This document shows positions 1 to 13,424 of a stretch of DNA of 64,000 nucleotides, piece by piece (position 1 is the stretch's first letter; every line of letters starts with the position of its first letter). A model generated the notes under the pieces. That model was not told the origin of the DNA and searched no databases. It was given only the letters and a program-made list of their open reading frames with translations. Source of the DNA: Cololabis saira (taxonomy: Eukaryota > Chordata > Actinopteri > Beloniformes > Belonidae); assembly GCF_033807715.1 (NCBI RefSeq), contig NC_084607.1, positions 16,974,941-17,038,940 of the forward strand. The letters run 5' to 3'. Position numbers and translations under genes: made by a program.

Positions 1-420
1 TCGTTGCAGTGGCGTAACATAATGGTGATAGGCCCCCACCCCAGTCCTAAACAAAAGCGCACACTGCAAGCACACATACATGCATAGCCAATAGAGACTT
101 GCTGTTGTCGCCATGTAGGCTAACGTTGTGACTGGCCACTCTCCCCCTGCAGAGCAGGAGAAGTCTCCTCCTGGCCCCCCTGGCGGTCAGGGCGATGCTG
201 TTTCATTTATGGAGGTAGCTGGTAAACCATCCTCCCTGCTTTGTCCTCAGTTGCAGTAAAATACGTATCTTATTTTGTCATTTTTGCTTTAACATCATCC
301 TGGCTCTTTTTGCCTTTTCTCTTTTGAGCGCCGTTTTTTTTTTGGGCTTGCTAAACATGATGCTGCGCTTTTTTTGTTGTCTATTTTCACGCTACAGGAT
401 GAATTTTGGACCAATCAGAT
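1..420. repeat. Probable dispersed repeat fragment
   Basis: The stretch begins with a CAGTGGCGTAAC motif at 7-18. It continues with C/G-rich and T-run blocks of the kind I remember from dispersed fish repeats. I cannot see a matching opposite terminus or a target duplication, so the boundaries and class are uncertain. No coding signal is visible. Confidence 0.3.
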
Positions 421-3400
421 ATCTCCTTTAAGATATTGGAAAACTGTATTTATTTCTAAGATCAATAAAATGTTGTTTCTAGATTTGTTATTTCTACAGA
501 AGGGTCCTTTATCCTGTAAATGCAATGTCATCCTCGAGGTAACTGCATGCAAATAATTTTCGTACCTAAAGGAAGGGGAAGCGATGCCATGCAGTATGAA
601 ACCAAGATCACTTATTGGAAATCTTCAGTGAATATCTGCTCACTGCAGGAAAAAAAACAAAATCCATCTTCCCCTACCCTACCTTTAACGCTCAATAATG
701 CGTATTCACCTACTCTGCTCACAGCTTTTACCTTGTTTTCTTTTAAAGAGGCAACAGGGAGTTGTTTCTGATTAATCAGTCTCCTGACAAAAACAGGGTT
801 GCTTAAAGGGAAAACTCGGCTATCTTCCTTTACATTATGGTGGCATCAGCATTACTGGTATAGGCTGCTGCATATTTGCACGTTTTACAGAAAACACAAC
901 CAGATAATTGAGAGACAGATGGAAGATAGAGCAGACTCGGCAGAGAAATAAATGAGTTTGTTCTTTATCTTCAAAACTAAGCCTTAGTGAGGGACATTTT
1001 TAACGTACCCATGTTTGTGATTTGACGTGAATACACGAGCACGCAGCAGAGTACAAGACACAATCATTTCTTGCTCAGTTCACAATGCTGCAAGCTGGAC
1101 TTATTAGGAATGACTCACTCGGTGCTTTCAGGGCAAATGATCCGTCTTAGATGCCCGTGAGCAGCCAGCATGACGACTAACATTTGACACAACTGATGGC
1201 TGAAGGGCAGCTGATATTTCCAAGTCTGGACGTGCCTCTGCCATTTAGGCTGCGTGTGTTCACTGCAGTGTGGAATTGTTTTGTTCATTTGACTTGTCAC
1301 GGTGGTGACTGTAAAAACAGGGTCGGGGGAGCAGCTTCCAGGGTTCGAGTCTGCTTTTACTTCACACAAAAAAATGTGGATCCTCAGCCAGAGTCGTGCC
1401 ACTTGCTGTGCAGTGTTACTGACACAAGGGAGACGCCTTTTCGCAGCGTGAATGACACTGGCAAGCAGTGATTTGTCTTTTGGGTTAGTGGTGTCAAGAT
1501 GAGCAGGAACGTACATAAGTTATACAGGTAAGTAACAAATCCAAATCAATAAAACCATTGAAACATCACAGAGAAAGACTTCGACAAATCACCTCAGTGT
1601 TCGAACGTCAGGATGGGACCACTGAACTGTCGCTGTGCAAATATGATTCAATCACTAAATCATTTTGAGTGAAGTAACATAGGCGGACAGGCTCACCTTT
1701 AGTCATTACGAAGAACATGACTGAAAGGAGACGATTTGTGCTGATACCCTCTGGGTAAACTGAGGCGAGGCGGGATAATGTCATTTCAAAAACGCTCCAG
1801 CCGAGAGGTTCTCATTATCTCAACATCCCCGTTTGGAATCAGCAGATCATAATGATGATGAAATGTCTCTGTTCTAGTCCATCATCTTTTTGTTCCTTAT
1901 CACCTTCAAATCAGTTTATTGATGGTGCCAGATTAATTCCAGCAACTACAAGGTACAGTTTTCTACCCATAGGCTCAGGTTTGCAGGAGTGCTCTTCGGA
2001 AATCTGTAAAACACAGATGCTTTTGGAATCTTTGTTTAAACTGAACTGACGTATTTCCGCTAATTAGTACATCAGAGGAAGGACTATTTCTATTCCTGGG
2101 TATTTCACCCACATTTTCTATATTTGCACTTTGGTTGAACCCAAAGTCCTCAGATACATTGTACATGCATGAATGTTTTTAACAGAATGACTCATTTTTC
2201 ATCAAGTTTTAGTTTTACAAATCATACAAAACATGTGCACTTTATCTTGAAAAACTAAATGTAAGTTCTTTTATGACAAAAAGAAAAAAAAATCATCATT
2301 AACTTATTATACATGAAAGCCACCGTAGCCAGTTCTGTTCCTGAGTTTAAAAGCATTGCATGTAAAAAAAAGAAAATGCATGTTTTGAGTTTTACGACAC
2401 TGGCAAGGCCATATATTTTTAAGAAGAGCAGTGTCATGATATCTTAGTACAGCTTAATATACAATTGGCTAGAACAGTAGTGGTTTATCACTACTGTGTT
2501 ATTATTACATTGACTAAATACAAGCAGTCCCTGACTACTACCACTAGAGGGCAGTGAATACCAAGGATCTGAAGTAGCTCTGAGTGCAGATATTAATAAA
2601 TCGTTATTAATAATATATCGTAGCATTCATTTTTCGGTCTGTTATATTGTTAGAAATATACTAATGAAACGCTTTCCTGCTCTAAGAAATTATTTTCATA
2701 TAGGATTTACTGGTACTGAGGCAGTCTAAAATGCATCAGCCAGTGTAAACTGCCTCTTCCTTTTAGTCTTAACAGATGTGACTAAATTAGACAAGGTTTT
2801 AATGCCATATGTGCACACTTAACTATCTATTAATTTATTTTATTTTACATTTCATTTGAGAATTGTCATTAGCCAACTCTTGAAAATAATCATGCAGTGT
2901 GATCTTTAAATACGAGTTGATCAGCACACTTTGAGAATTGCCAAAAGGTAGAGATGATGTCAGCTTTGTTTAATCTGGACTTTAAACTTGACCTGTTTTA
3001 ATGGTATGACGTTTCCAGGCTGTACTTCCTCGCCATGATGAGATGAAACGTCTCCTGTAATGAGTTAATCAACTTCGACACAACCACATCTTTTGCACAG
3101 GCGCATAGAAGCTTTTAATTCATTTACAAAACTTGCAAACAAATATAAACTGAATAAGCTTCATAACTGGTTAAACCTGAAAGCTTGAAACTTCAAAATA
3201 AAAGCAGCACACATGATACAAGCGTTGATATTGATGGCACAAATGTGAAACATTAAAAAATAATATCCAGTTTCCCCTTTTTCAATGAAACTATAAGCAA
3301 AGGCTCCTCATTTCTGATATGCAGGCTGAATAAACAGTTAGATGACGGTCATGCACATTAAGGTTTTATCTACTACAGCAGTAACCCGTTTATTACAGTG

Positions 3401-4205
3401 TTGATGCTCCAATCTATCATCAATATCTTTCAAGTGGAACAGCCAGAAAAAGTAACACCCGATCCTGCAGCAGCATCTACTCGTCAAACATCCTGAACAT
3501 CCTGCGCTAAAGGCTTTACGTGGTAAGGAATGTCAATCATCCAGCAACATTACACGGTGAATCTCAGCAACAAACTTGAACAACGTAACAAATCTCCACC
3601 TTTCACATTGTGCTACATCCAGCATTGGTGTGATGTGGTTTGAAATGATTCAGTCTGTGTGCTCTTTTAGTGTTCATGAACATAATACAAGCCAGTGTCC
3701 CAATGTGCAAAATCCACATTTGTTTTGACTATGAGCACAATGACTATGATTTCTTAAAACTAGGGACTCCCCAAAGATAGAACAGCATCAAAATGTTGAT
3801 TGTAAGATGTTTAAGAACTGAAACTTATAAATCCAAAACATACTTTGTTCCAAACACAGCTGATGTTATAAGTGAAATAATGTGATCATAATTCTACACA
3901 GTACATTTGATTTTACAAAGCGGTGATGTCTTTTTTTTCATTTCAGATAAGCGTTAACTCTCATAACATCAGCAGAGATCGAAACAAAGATGTCTCAAAG
4001 CGACCAACAGTGCTCGCTGGATATAAATATTTTTACAATCTTCCTGACTTTTCTCTCATCATCACTTCTTCACATTCTCAAAACCTAAAAACTTACTGTC
4101 TCAGTCCCTCCTAATATCAAAATTGTTTTGTTTTTTTCCGTAAAACAGTGTTCCCTTTAACATACTTCTACCCTTCACTTTAAACGCGGCAGCTGGGTCA
4201 AGCAT
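421..4205. other. Intergenic stretch without recognised gene
   Basis: I see no exon with family resemblance on either strand. The open frames here are short and overlap on both strands. The end nearest 4205 must contain the 3' untranslated region of nkiras2, which is transcribed leftwards, but no single polyadenylation site stands out. Several AATAAA-type hexamers occur on the minus strand, for example near 2830. Confidence 0.5.
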
Positions 4206-5387
4206 CTAGCTGTCAGTTGATCCACTGCCCTTATTCTTATTGCGACTCAGAGGAAAGGTTGACTTGCTCTGCGGTTGGGTCATTTTACTGGCCAGGTAGA
4301 CAAACGGTTCAATGAGTGTGCGACGGTCCACCACCGACACCTCCCACAGACGCACCTTCTCGTTCTTTGCCCAGTTCTGGGCATAGTTAGAGTCAATTCT
4401 CCGCTCATCCTGCCTGTCCAGCTTGTTACCCAACACAACGATGGTAACCTAGAAGTCAGGATGACCAAGTTAGTTCATATCAAACACCACACTGTGCTTC
4501 AACACGTCTGCCATAGCTCTAACTATGGTATAAAGCATGAATAACAACAAATCAGGAAGAACACAGAAATGAATAAACTTTGGGTTAACAACACATCACA
4601 AAGTCAACTACTCCTAGCACACGGCTGTATTCAGTCCTCACCTCTTTCTTGTCTCTGTGACGATCAATGTCTTTCTTGAGGGCCTCCATTCGCTTAAAGG
4701 ACTCTTTGCTGTCGATGCTGTACACGAGTACAAAGCCATCAGCAAAAGTGTAGTAATGCCGAGGGAACTCCATCCCATCCCGGAGTCCGCGGGTGTCGTA
4801 GAAGCGCACCTGTTCTCGTGTGCCGCGGTCAGTTTCTATGGAGCCCATGTAGATATCCTCAAGGGTCTCCATGGGCTCTGAACCTGATAAAGGATGAAAA
4901 AAACAGGCCATATATGGCATGACATGCTGCTTGTATGTTGAATTATACAAGTAGGACAAATTATAAATATATAATACAACAAATCTGTATATGGAACCTA
5001 AAAATATCTCTTCAGAAACTATGAAGCATCCTGGATTACGCCACCCACCCCCTCCATCAGCTGCTGTTCCAACATTGGACCAAAAGACTCACGCCACCCA
5101 CCTGAAAAACTGAGAGCCATAGAAGGTCTTTCCTTTCTGTGGCAACAAATCTGTACAACTCCTCACTGTGAAACCCCTGTTTTACCATATACCGTCACTT
5201 CAATGTTAACAGGTATACAATCCCACCTATTTTACAGTTTACCAATTGTTTGCACACTGCTAAATTTGCACTATGTTTATAGCCTGTTCTTAAATTTATT
5301 TAATTGAATTTATCTTTAAGTGTAGGTTAAATGGAGCACTGTTACAAATAATTTATTTTGGGAATAAATACATTTTATTGATATACA

Positions 5388-5418
<31 letters not shown>

Positions 5419-5697
5419 CATACATACATACATACATACATACATACATACATACATACATACATACATACATACATACATACATACATACATACATACA
5501 TACATACATACATACATACATACATACATACATACATACATACATACAGAGAGAGAGAGAGATCTTATCAAAAAGTATATGCAGAAAAAAGGCACAGGCG
5601 TACCTGCAACATGGTTGGCATATAGTAGTTGTTCCAATATAGCTGTTTTTCCAACAGCCGACTGGCCACACACGACCACTTTACAGCTCTTCCCCAT
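4206..5697 (-). CDS. nkiras2: NF-kappa-B inhibitor-interacting Ras-like protein 2 (kappaB-Ras2)
   Basis: There are three coding exons: 5697-5604, 4883-4642 and 4448-4206. They join in phase to 192 aa, the family's normal length. kappaB-Ras proteins are small GTPase-like proteins that bind the PEST region of IkappaB and slow its degradation, so they damp NF-kB; they also restrain Ral signalling. The P-loop reads GQSAVGKT (residues 11-18). The switch II region reads DTRGL (61-65), and NKLD follows in the third exon. Relative to Ras, Gly12 is Ser and Gln61 is Leu, the known kappaB-Ras departures expected to cripple GTP hydrolysis. The start is the family's MGKSCKVVV, and an acceptor just upstream (exon edge 5725) leaves 28 nt of 5' UTR. 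NKIRAS2 is chosen over NKIRAS1 because dnajc7 is its divergent neighbour, as in human. A long CATA microsatellite lies in the first coding intron. Confidence 0.93.
5389..5561. repeat. (CATA)n microsatellite with short GA tail
   Basis: About 160 bp of uninterrupted CATA/TACA tetranucleotides is followed by about 13 bp of GA repeat. It lies in the intron between nkiras2 coding exons 1 and 2, about 45 bp from the exon 1 donor at 5603. The long Cys-Met-Tyr-Val or Ile-His-Thr-Tyr frames across it are artefacts of a stop-free tetranucleotide. Confidence 0.97.
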
Positions 5698-6444
5698 AAT
5701 ATATTCCTCAGTCTTCAGCCAGGACCTGTTGATAAGAGAAAAAAAAACAACCACACAGATTTTAAACTAACAATTTAAATTACTTTCAATGAACAGCTAC
5801 TGCTTGTGCAAGTTATTTGCATGAATACGTTAATGAATAATAATTAAAGTGTTCGTCTTTGTCCAGGGGATCTTCTATAAATACTTTTACATTTTTTGTT
5901 TCTTAATTTGACAAGTGGAGTTCTCCATAATCATAGGTAATAGAGACTGATCAGAAATATCTAAAGAAAAGTGGTTAATCGAAAGAATAAAATAAAAAAC
6001 AGAATGACGAAGAGTTGGAATGAAACAACGAAGGGGTTAGAAAGATGAGACTGAATATCTTAAACACGAAGAAAAGCATAATAAAATCATCATAAAGAAA
6101 TGCAAGCAACCACCAAGAACAAATTCATAGAAAACATCCCTGACAGACATAAACACCCAGAACCAAATAAACATAAAATAACATTAATCATATTCTGCGA
6201 TTTTGGCAATAAACATTGACGTTATAATGTATCCAGAATCTGTTTCAGCAGATGTCAAGTGTATTTGAACTGAGAGGAAGCTGTATGTTCACAAAAACAA
6301 AAAAACAGAACGGATGTCAAACATAGATGTGTTTCAGTTTATGGGGTTAATCTGTGGAATGTTTTGGAAATGGAAATTAGTACATGCCAAATATTTAAAA
6401 AAAATACTGAAGAACAAGATGCTACTTAAGTATAATCATATTGT

Positions 6445-6645
6445 ATGACTCAGATTCAGATTCAGATTCAGATTACTTTATTAATCCCTTTGGGAGGTTC
6501 CCTCAGGGAAATTGACATCTCCATCTCACACACACAACACTGCCATTTACAAATCAAACATAAGAAAATAAGAACATTTAAAATACAGATAAAAATGAAA
6601 ATAAAAGTAAAAGGTAAAAACAAAAATAAAAATAAAAAGTGATTG
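6445..6645 (-). repeat. LINE/SINE 3'-end-like repeat with CAGATT tail
   Basis: A short CAGATT tandem at 6449-6472 is followed by an 'actttattaatccctttggg' type sequence and A-rich material. The tandem hexamer at one end is typical of 3' ends of CR1/L2-type retroelements, here on the minus strand. Similar ends appear near 8518, 18811 and 31674. The class is inferred. Confidence 0.5.
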
Positions 6646-6660
6646 TTTAAGTGTCAGAAC

Positions 6661-6914
6661 TTAAAGCAGCACAATGTAACTTTCAGCTTTTGTCGAGTTT
6701 GGCGGCTTCTTTGGACAAAAGCGGTAGTGCTTTACCAGTAGTGTGGAAGGGTTCCTACCATCCACCTCCAAGTTACATAGTGCCAGTGAAGGCGATACAG
6801 ACCCCTCAGACCATGACAGAGGTGTCATTACACCTGTTGGAAGTTGATGTACCATCACAATGATGATGATGAAATATTAGATTAAGGTGGAAAAGTTACA
6901 TTGTGCTGCTTTAA
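6661..6914. mobile_element. piggyBac-like MITE with TTAA target duplication
   Basis: A perfect inverted repeat of at least 19 bp (AGCAGCACAATGTAACTTT) bounds 6665-6910. It is flanked on both sides by TTAA (6661-6664 and 6911-6914). TTAA duplication with short inverted termini is the piggyBac signature. The 246-bp interior encodes nothing recognisable, so it is non-autonomous. Confidence 0.75.
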
Positions 6915-7016
6915 ATAGATAATAGGTATATGCAGTATATTGAATGTTTTCAATATACAAAAAGTATATGAAATGTTTTTCATTTAATTGATTTACTGCT
7001 TTGTATCGATATTTGT

Positions 7017-7448
7017 AGGACCTGACAGAAATGTATTATAAAAAGGTTAGGAGTAATAAGCTAAGATTCAGCCTACACCTTTTCAGTCTTGGTTTGTTGT
7101 GTGTCCCAAGAACAAGAACCAAGCAAGGTGAAGCAGCGTTCAGTTATTCTGCTCCTCACCGGTGGAACAAACTTCCTGTAGACCTGAGGTCTGCTCCAAC
7201 TGTCAGCTCCTTTAAATCAGGCCTAAAAACATTACTGTTTACTGAAGCTAATCTTAAATTAAATACTTACCTGCTGTACTCTACTGGCCTTATGTTTAAC
7301 AACTTGTGCTTTTTATTATTTTACCTCTTTTCTTATCATTTTATTTGTTATTTACTGTTTAATTGTGTATGGCTGCTTTTAATTATGATGTAAGTCACTT
7401 TGGATTACTTTGTGTTGAATTGTGCTATACAAATAAACTTGCCTTGTT
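7017..7448 (+). mobile_element. L2/CR1-type LINE 3' fragment
   Basis: The frame from 7031 encodes the C-terminal tail of a LINE reverse transcriptase. Recognisable parts are RTKQGEAAFSYSAPHRWNKL followed by the VSSFKSGLKTLLF stretch. It is followed by the family's 3' end, ending in 'caaataaacttgccttg'. The same tail recurs at 20760-20820 and 50240-50302. The element is 5'-truncated and inactive. Confidence 0.8.
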
Positions 7449-7739
7449 TTGTTTATATATTTTGGTCTAATGCAATATTAGCATTAACTTCATGTTTATT
7501 TGTTGTTTTCTTTTCTTTCATTTCTTTTGTATTTGCATTATTATTTTGGAAATGAGCGAAATAAACAAAGAATCAAACGTTTTAAACTGGCTATATTTGA
7601 ACTGGAATAGCTTAGCATTAGCTTCCAGAGAAATATATACCCACAGCATCACGCATTGAGTCTCTACGGTAATTTAGATGTGAATAACCCAGTTAAAACA
7701 TATATACCAAGCTAAAAAACGTAAATTATCACAGCGAAT

Positions 7740-7859
7740 GTGTCAATATGCGTCACCTTTTCGGGTAGTTTTAAGAGCGTTGTCCGCACCTCACGGAGTA
7801 CTTCCTGTTTACAAAGTACGTCACCGGCGCAGGCCACGCCCACCGCTCTTGACGGCAAA
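7740..7859 (+). promoter_or_regulatory. dnajc7 promoter, possibly bidirectional with nkiras2
   Basis: Immediately upstream of the dnajc7 start codon are CRE-like TGCGTCAC (7749-7756) and TACGTCAC (7817-7824), an ETS-type ACTTCCTG (7800-7807) and a CACCC/GC-type box CCACGCCCAC (7834-7843). There is no TATA box. This is a housekeeping pattern. nkiras2 runs the other way from 5.7 kb, so its non-coding first exon may also start here; no such exon is proved. Binding is inferred from consensus only. Confidence 0.5.
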
Positions 7860-10800
7860 ATGGCGGCGGAGAACATGGACCCCGACATGGAGCTCAGCGA
7901 CGAGGAATTAGAAAGGTGTGACAAATGAAGGCTTGACTGTCAGTGGCAAATTTAGAAAAATAATCACGTGTTTTACTGCTTGGTGTAATGCAAAGCCACT
8001 GCCATGTGGATTTTCTGGTCCCTTTTTTTTGAACGCCACCGAAGGCGCTACCGCTAAGGGGCTGCTAAATGTGGATAGCGTGGCTGTCCTCCACTTGGCC
8101 GGTTTCTGCGCCTGTGTTGTGAACAACCGTGTCATCACATCTGCAAATCGGTGCTTTCAAATGAAGTGTAAAAGTTGGTCGTGCTGATAGTTTTGCTTCC
8201 ACATGATTGCCATGTTCTTGTGGTGGTGTATAGCCGGCTTAGTGACATCATTCATCATTCAGTCACTGTGTGGTCGTGATGTGAAGCATAAAAAGACCTC
8301 CAAAAAAAGTCATGGCAGCAGCAGCAGCAGCAGCGTGGTGTCAGATATTCCTGGCTCTGCTTCGCTAAATAGCTGGGTCTTTGCTGGGAATTGACAGCCT
8401 TTACCTGCTGTGTTGGCTCTTTCTGTGTTTGTGTGGCGTGGTGCAGAATGAAACTGTCCTCCACTGCACATTTAATTTGAAGTTTATTTTAATTTGGTCT
8501 GCAAAGAGCAAATATATGAATCAGAATCAGAAAGGGGGTTTATTGCCAAGTTTGTCAACACACACAAGGAATTTGTTGTGGTGATTGGTGCAATACAGTA
8601 AGAATAAAAATGAAAAATAAAAATATAAAAGCAAACAAATATATATGGAGATAAACTGAGAGATAGAATAAAGTAAAATGTATAACAGGGATAAGCAGAA
8701 ATGTACAATATAAGGATTAAAAAGTACCGGATATGAATCTTTACAAAAAGTGACGTAGGATGACAGATGTCAGATAAAATGTATAAACAGAAATGAACAG
8801 TAGACAGAAATGTACAATATGGCGTATTAATCATCACAGTAGATAGCATTGGTTGCCTAGATAACACTACATTTTTCACCAAAAAAAACAACCTCTTACC
8901 TTAAAACAAAAAAAACACTCAGAAAATATCACATGAACTGGACCTGAGCTGTACTAAATTAAGTGTAAATTAAACTTGTAAATAATATAAATGTAGGTAT
9001 ATCATCCTACTGATGACTCTGTGTGTCACATTTAGCTAACTCATGCCAGGAAAATCTCATGCATGGACACCGTCAGTCAAAAATCATACATGTAGTTTCT
9101 TTACATGTGACAAACAAAAGGATATAAATAAATAAAAAACACAAGGTGTGAATCACCGCATGTCATGGTCCCTTTGCAGCTCAAATCACTTCATTGGTCT
9201 TTTTTTTTGGTAAATTAAATTGATTTGTTTTTGTTTTCTGGCCACTTTTGCACAGGGAAGCAGAGGGCTTCAAAGAGCAAGGCAATGCCTTTTATGTCAA
9301 GAAGGATTATGCAGAGGCGTTCAACTATTACACCAAGGCAATCGGTGAGTGTTCCAGAATTATTTTTGGACCTTTCCTTTTTGTGGTTTCGTGTTTGAAT
9401 GACCTTCATATTTATTGAATAGCCATGTTTTGTTTTTTTTTCTTAATCAGATATGTGCCCAAAGAATGCAAGTTACTATGGAAACCGGGCAGCCACACTG
9501 ATGATGTTGTGCCGGTACAGGGAGGCTTTAGAGGACTCCCAGCAAGCAGTACGACTAGATGGTACCTTTGTGAAGGTGGGTTGGGTTCGGCAAGGCATTT
9601 CAGGCTGACAGAAGTTAAAATTCTTCTTTTTGGTTTCTCCGGCATTTGTCTAATGTCTATAGCTATTCAAACACCTACTACTTAATTCGGTACACCTGAT
9701 CTAAAGTCATAAAGTGATAAGTACCACTTTATTGGGTATGGTAGGTTAACCTAATAAACTGGCTGATGAGATTTGACAGTCTGGCACAGTTCTTAATATT
9801 TATTTCACACAGATGATCATTTTCCATTTGAATGTGGCATTACTTAGTTATCTTCAGATAGACAAATGCAGGTGAGAAGCATGGAATTATACGTATTTTT
9901 GTTTAGTGGTTTATAATACTATGCATCTTTTTTCAACACTCTATGGCATCATTGTTGGTAAAATACTGATTTTACCTGATATACTGATTGTAGCATAGGG
10001 AAAGCTCACAGATACTGCAGGTATCAGTAAGTGTTTGCATTTATGCCCCCATCGGATTCTGTGTTGTTTTTATAAACAGAATCCCAATTCTTATTCCTTT
10101 CTCTAAAAGCTAGCACAGGAATTTATGCAAGACTTGCAACTTCCTGTTTTGAGTTGGCAGGTGGAGAGGCAGCGGCATGTGAATGTTGGATAGAGCTCCC
10201 TATCAAGTATTAGCATTATGTCAGAGGTATGGCATTATTTTGAGCTGGAAAATTCTTAGCAGGAAATATCTGACATGCTCATTTTGCGATTTTGTGGTTT
10301 TCAAATGTGGCACTAATGTTGTTGATAATAACAAAGCAAACCTTGTTAAGCATTTAATACCATTGGGTGAAATATGAGTTTATCAAGACGGACATACCGC
10401 TGCAGCAAAGTCATTTGTTTACATTTCACTGATGCTTTGATCCAAAGTGACTTACAACTGAGAAAAACAATCAGGCTACAATACATACTACTACTACTGT
10501 CATTTAGCAGATGCTTTTATCCAAAGCGACTTACATCTGAGACGCACACACCATGGAGCAATAAGGGTTAAGGGCCTTGCTCAGGGGCCCAAGGTGGTAA
10601 CAAGAGAGAGTTGTTAACTTTTCAGAAATGTCCTAAAGGAAGCCATAACTCAGCAGTGACGGTCAAGCTCTGGAATTCATTGTCCTAGATGAGCAGCTCT
10701 TGACAGTCATTGGATTTAAGTGCGTAATTGAACAGTACACCGTTGTACCATTTTCCCAGATCAGAGATTCATCTCTGAAACTGCCCTCTCCAAAGCTATG

Positions 10801-13363
10801 AGACTGACTGAACATATTTCATGTCAGCTATGAGAAGTGCAGACGGACATTAAAGTAGTATAAATTACTTTTTATTTCACCTTTTTGAGCCTTGATTATT
10901 CCAGGTTTTTTTGTATTTGATATTCCTCTAAAAACATTAAATGTGTTCATTAAAAAATTTGAAATTAAAAGTAACATTGGAATCAGATCCGTGTTCGCTG
11001 TCGGACAATATCCAAACTTTCAGTAAAAAAAAAAAAAAAAGGTATTTGAACATATCTCTTCTTTACAACTGCTCTGATGTATGTAATGTATGCATATGTA
11101 GCAACATGTCTCAAAACCTGCATTGACCGATGTGTGGCACATTTTATTTTGTCCGGGAGTCTTCATACCACTGAAAAAACCTGTTATGAAAATAATCTAA
11201 TTGCGATTTTTTTCCTCAATATTGCGATTGCGATTTAATATGTAATTATTTTTTCAAGGTCCTGTTCTCCTGTATTTTTAAACTACACAAGCAATAAATC
11301 AGTCTGTTTTCTAATAAACAATGTCAGATTTATTTAAAGCACAGATTATAAAGAAAACAAATTTGTGGCTTTACATCTTTAACACATCTATACACACTAG
11401 TGTTATGGGTAATTTCTCTGAACCCAATCGCATGACACCAAACCGTGTTAAACTTTAGCCAAAACGAGGCGTAGTTTAATAGAAAAACACAAAAACTCCC
11501 ACAGGGAACAAAAAAACCTTCCTCATAGGGAACTCAGAACGTCTTCACAAATAACTCAAAAATCACAGGGAGAAAAAAAAACACCAGCAAACTAACAAAC
11601 AAAGCTCACAGAGTTAACAAAACGAACCAGCAATGAACAACTCGCAGCCCTGCTGTTTAATCTCTTCTCCTGATGAGCTGACGAGCTGCAGGTGTGGCTC
11701 AGAGCACGACTCCACTGTCCGCCAGCTCGTGCCCAGTTCGTGCCCAGCTCGTGCTCAGCTCGTGCTCAGCTCGTGCTCAGCTCGTGCTCAGCTCGTGCTC
11801 AGCTCGTGCTCGTCACCGCGCGTGCAGCTCCTCGCCACGCCGACACCACGCTCATATATAAAGCCCCGCCCGGCCGAGCCCTAACACTGAGGCCATGGTC
11901 GATAGGTTACGCGGCACTGTTGACTTTTTTCCCCTGCCGGCTCTCCTCTTCCCGCTCTGCTCACTCGCACATTACGTGACCAGATCACGTGACTGGTCAA
12001 ATCGCAGCCTTTGCGGTTAGAAATCTTGTTTTATCACATCGTGATATTATCGCAAATGCAATTAATCGTTCAGCCCTAGTCTGTACTGTGCAGAGCTCCT
12101 CTAAACTTAAGTTGTTGCTCATCCCTATTGTACCTTTTAACTAATGTGATTTGAGAGAAATTGGCACACGACTTAGTTAATTGGAGATCTTTTACTCGCA
12201 GGGACATCTGCGAGAGGGCAAGTGCCACCTGTCCCTTGGCAACGCTATGGCGGCCGGCCGCTGTTTCCAGAAGGTTCTGGAACTGGAGCCAGATAACAGT
12301 CCATCCCAGCAAGAGGTGAGTTGACCTCAGTTTTAGAGGGCATGATCTGACAACGTGGGCTGCCACTGCAAATAGAGCACACGCATCTCATGCTGAGAGG
12401 TTTATGGGCTGGCCAGGTAGAACTGCTGTGGCGAGGCCTGTAGTAGTTCTTCTGTACCTACTGCGAGTCTTACACATCGTCACTGATACTACAAATTCCT
12501 TCGGCAGCTGAAGAATGCCGAGTCTATCTTGGAGTATGAGAGAATGGCAGAGATTGGATTCGACAAGAGAGACTTCAGGATGGTAAGCACCTTTTTTATT
12601 TGCGTGGTGGAATATTTATCATGTGAAGTAAAGCAAACTGTGACAGTTCTGCTGTTGTCTCAAGGTTGTGTTCTGCATGGACCGTGCCTTGGAGTCTGCC
12701 CCGGCCTGCCACAAGTTCAAGATACTGAAAGCAGAGTGTTTAGCCCTGCTGGGGCGATACTCGGAGGCCCAGTCTGTGGCAAGGTAAGAATTGTGAGAGA
12801 TTTAGCTGTTCAGCTTTATAAGGCATTATTTGAAAGTCTTACAAATAGGCAGTAAATGAAAATAAAGTAATTTGAGGTATGTTTATATGGTTTGACAAAT
12901 GGATACAACAAATAGGAAAGCAATGATCTGCGGTTTGAAACCATTTCCAGGGTTTACTTTAGTTTTTAGATATAAATTACATCTGGGAACTTGGATGTAA
13001 TGCCACATTTTTCATTAGTATTCATGTTTTTTTACTCCTACACAGTGATATACTGCGGATGGACTCTACTAATGCAGACGCTCTGTACGTGCGTGGTCTC
13101 TGTCTGTACTATGAGGACTGCATTGATAAGGCTGTCCAGTTCTTTGTCCAGGCTCTGCGTATGGCTCCCGACCACGATAAGGCTCGTCTCGCATGTAGGG
13201 TGAGCGGTTCCACACAAAAATTTAAGAAATCAGACGAAAGTGTGTGTGTGTGCGCGTGTGTGCGCGTGTGTGCGCGTGTGTGCGCGTGTGTGCGCGTGTG
13301 TGCGCGTGTGTGCGCGTGTGTGCGCGTGTGTGCGCGTGTGTGCGCGTGTGTGCGCGTGTGTGC

Positions 13364-13424
<61 letters not shown>

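Noticed and set aside
1115..1516. 133-codon minus-strand frame
   Set aside because: No recognisable motif, overlapped by an opposite-strand frame, and no neighbouring exon signals.
5353..5770. Open frames rich in Cys-Met-Tyr-Val or Ile-His-Thr-Tyr
   Set aside because: Artefact of the CATA microsatellite in an nkiras2 intron. Only the exon part, MGKSCKVVV onward, is real.
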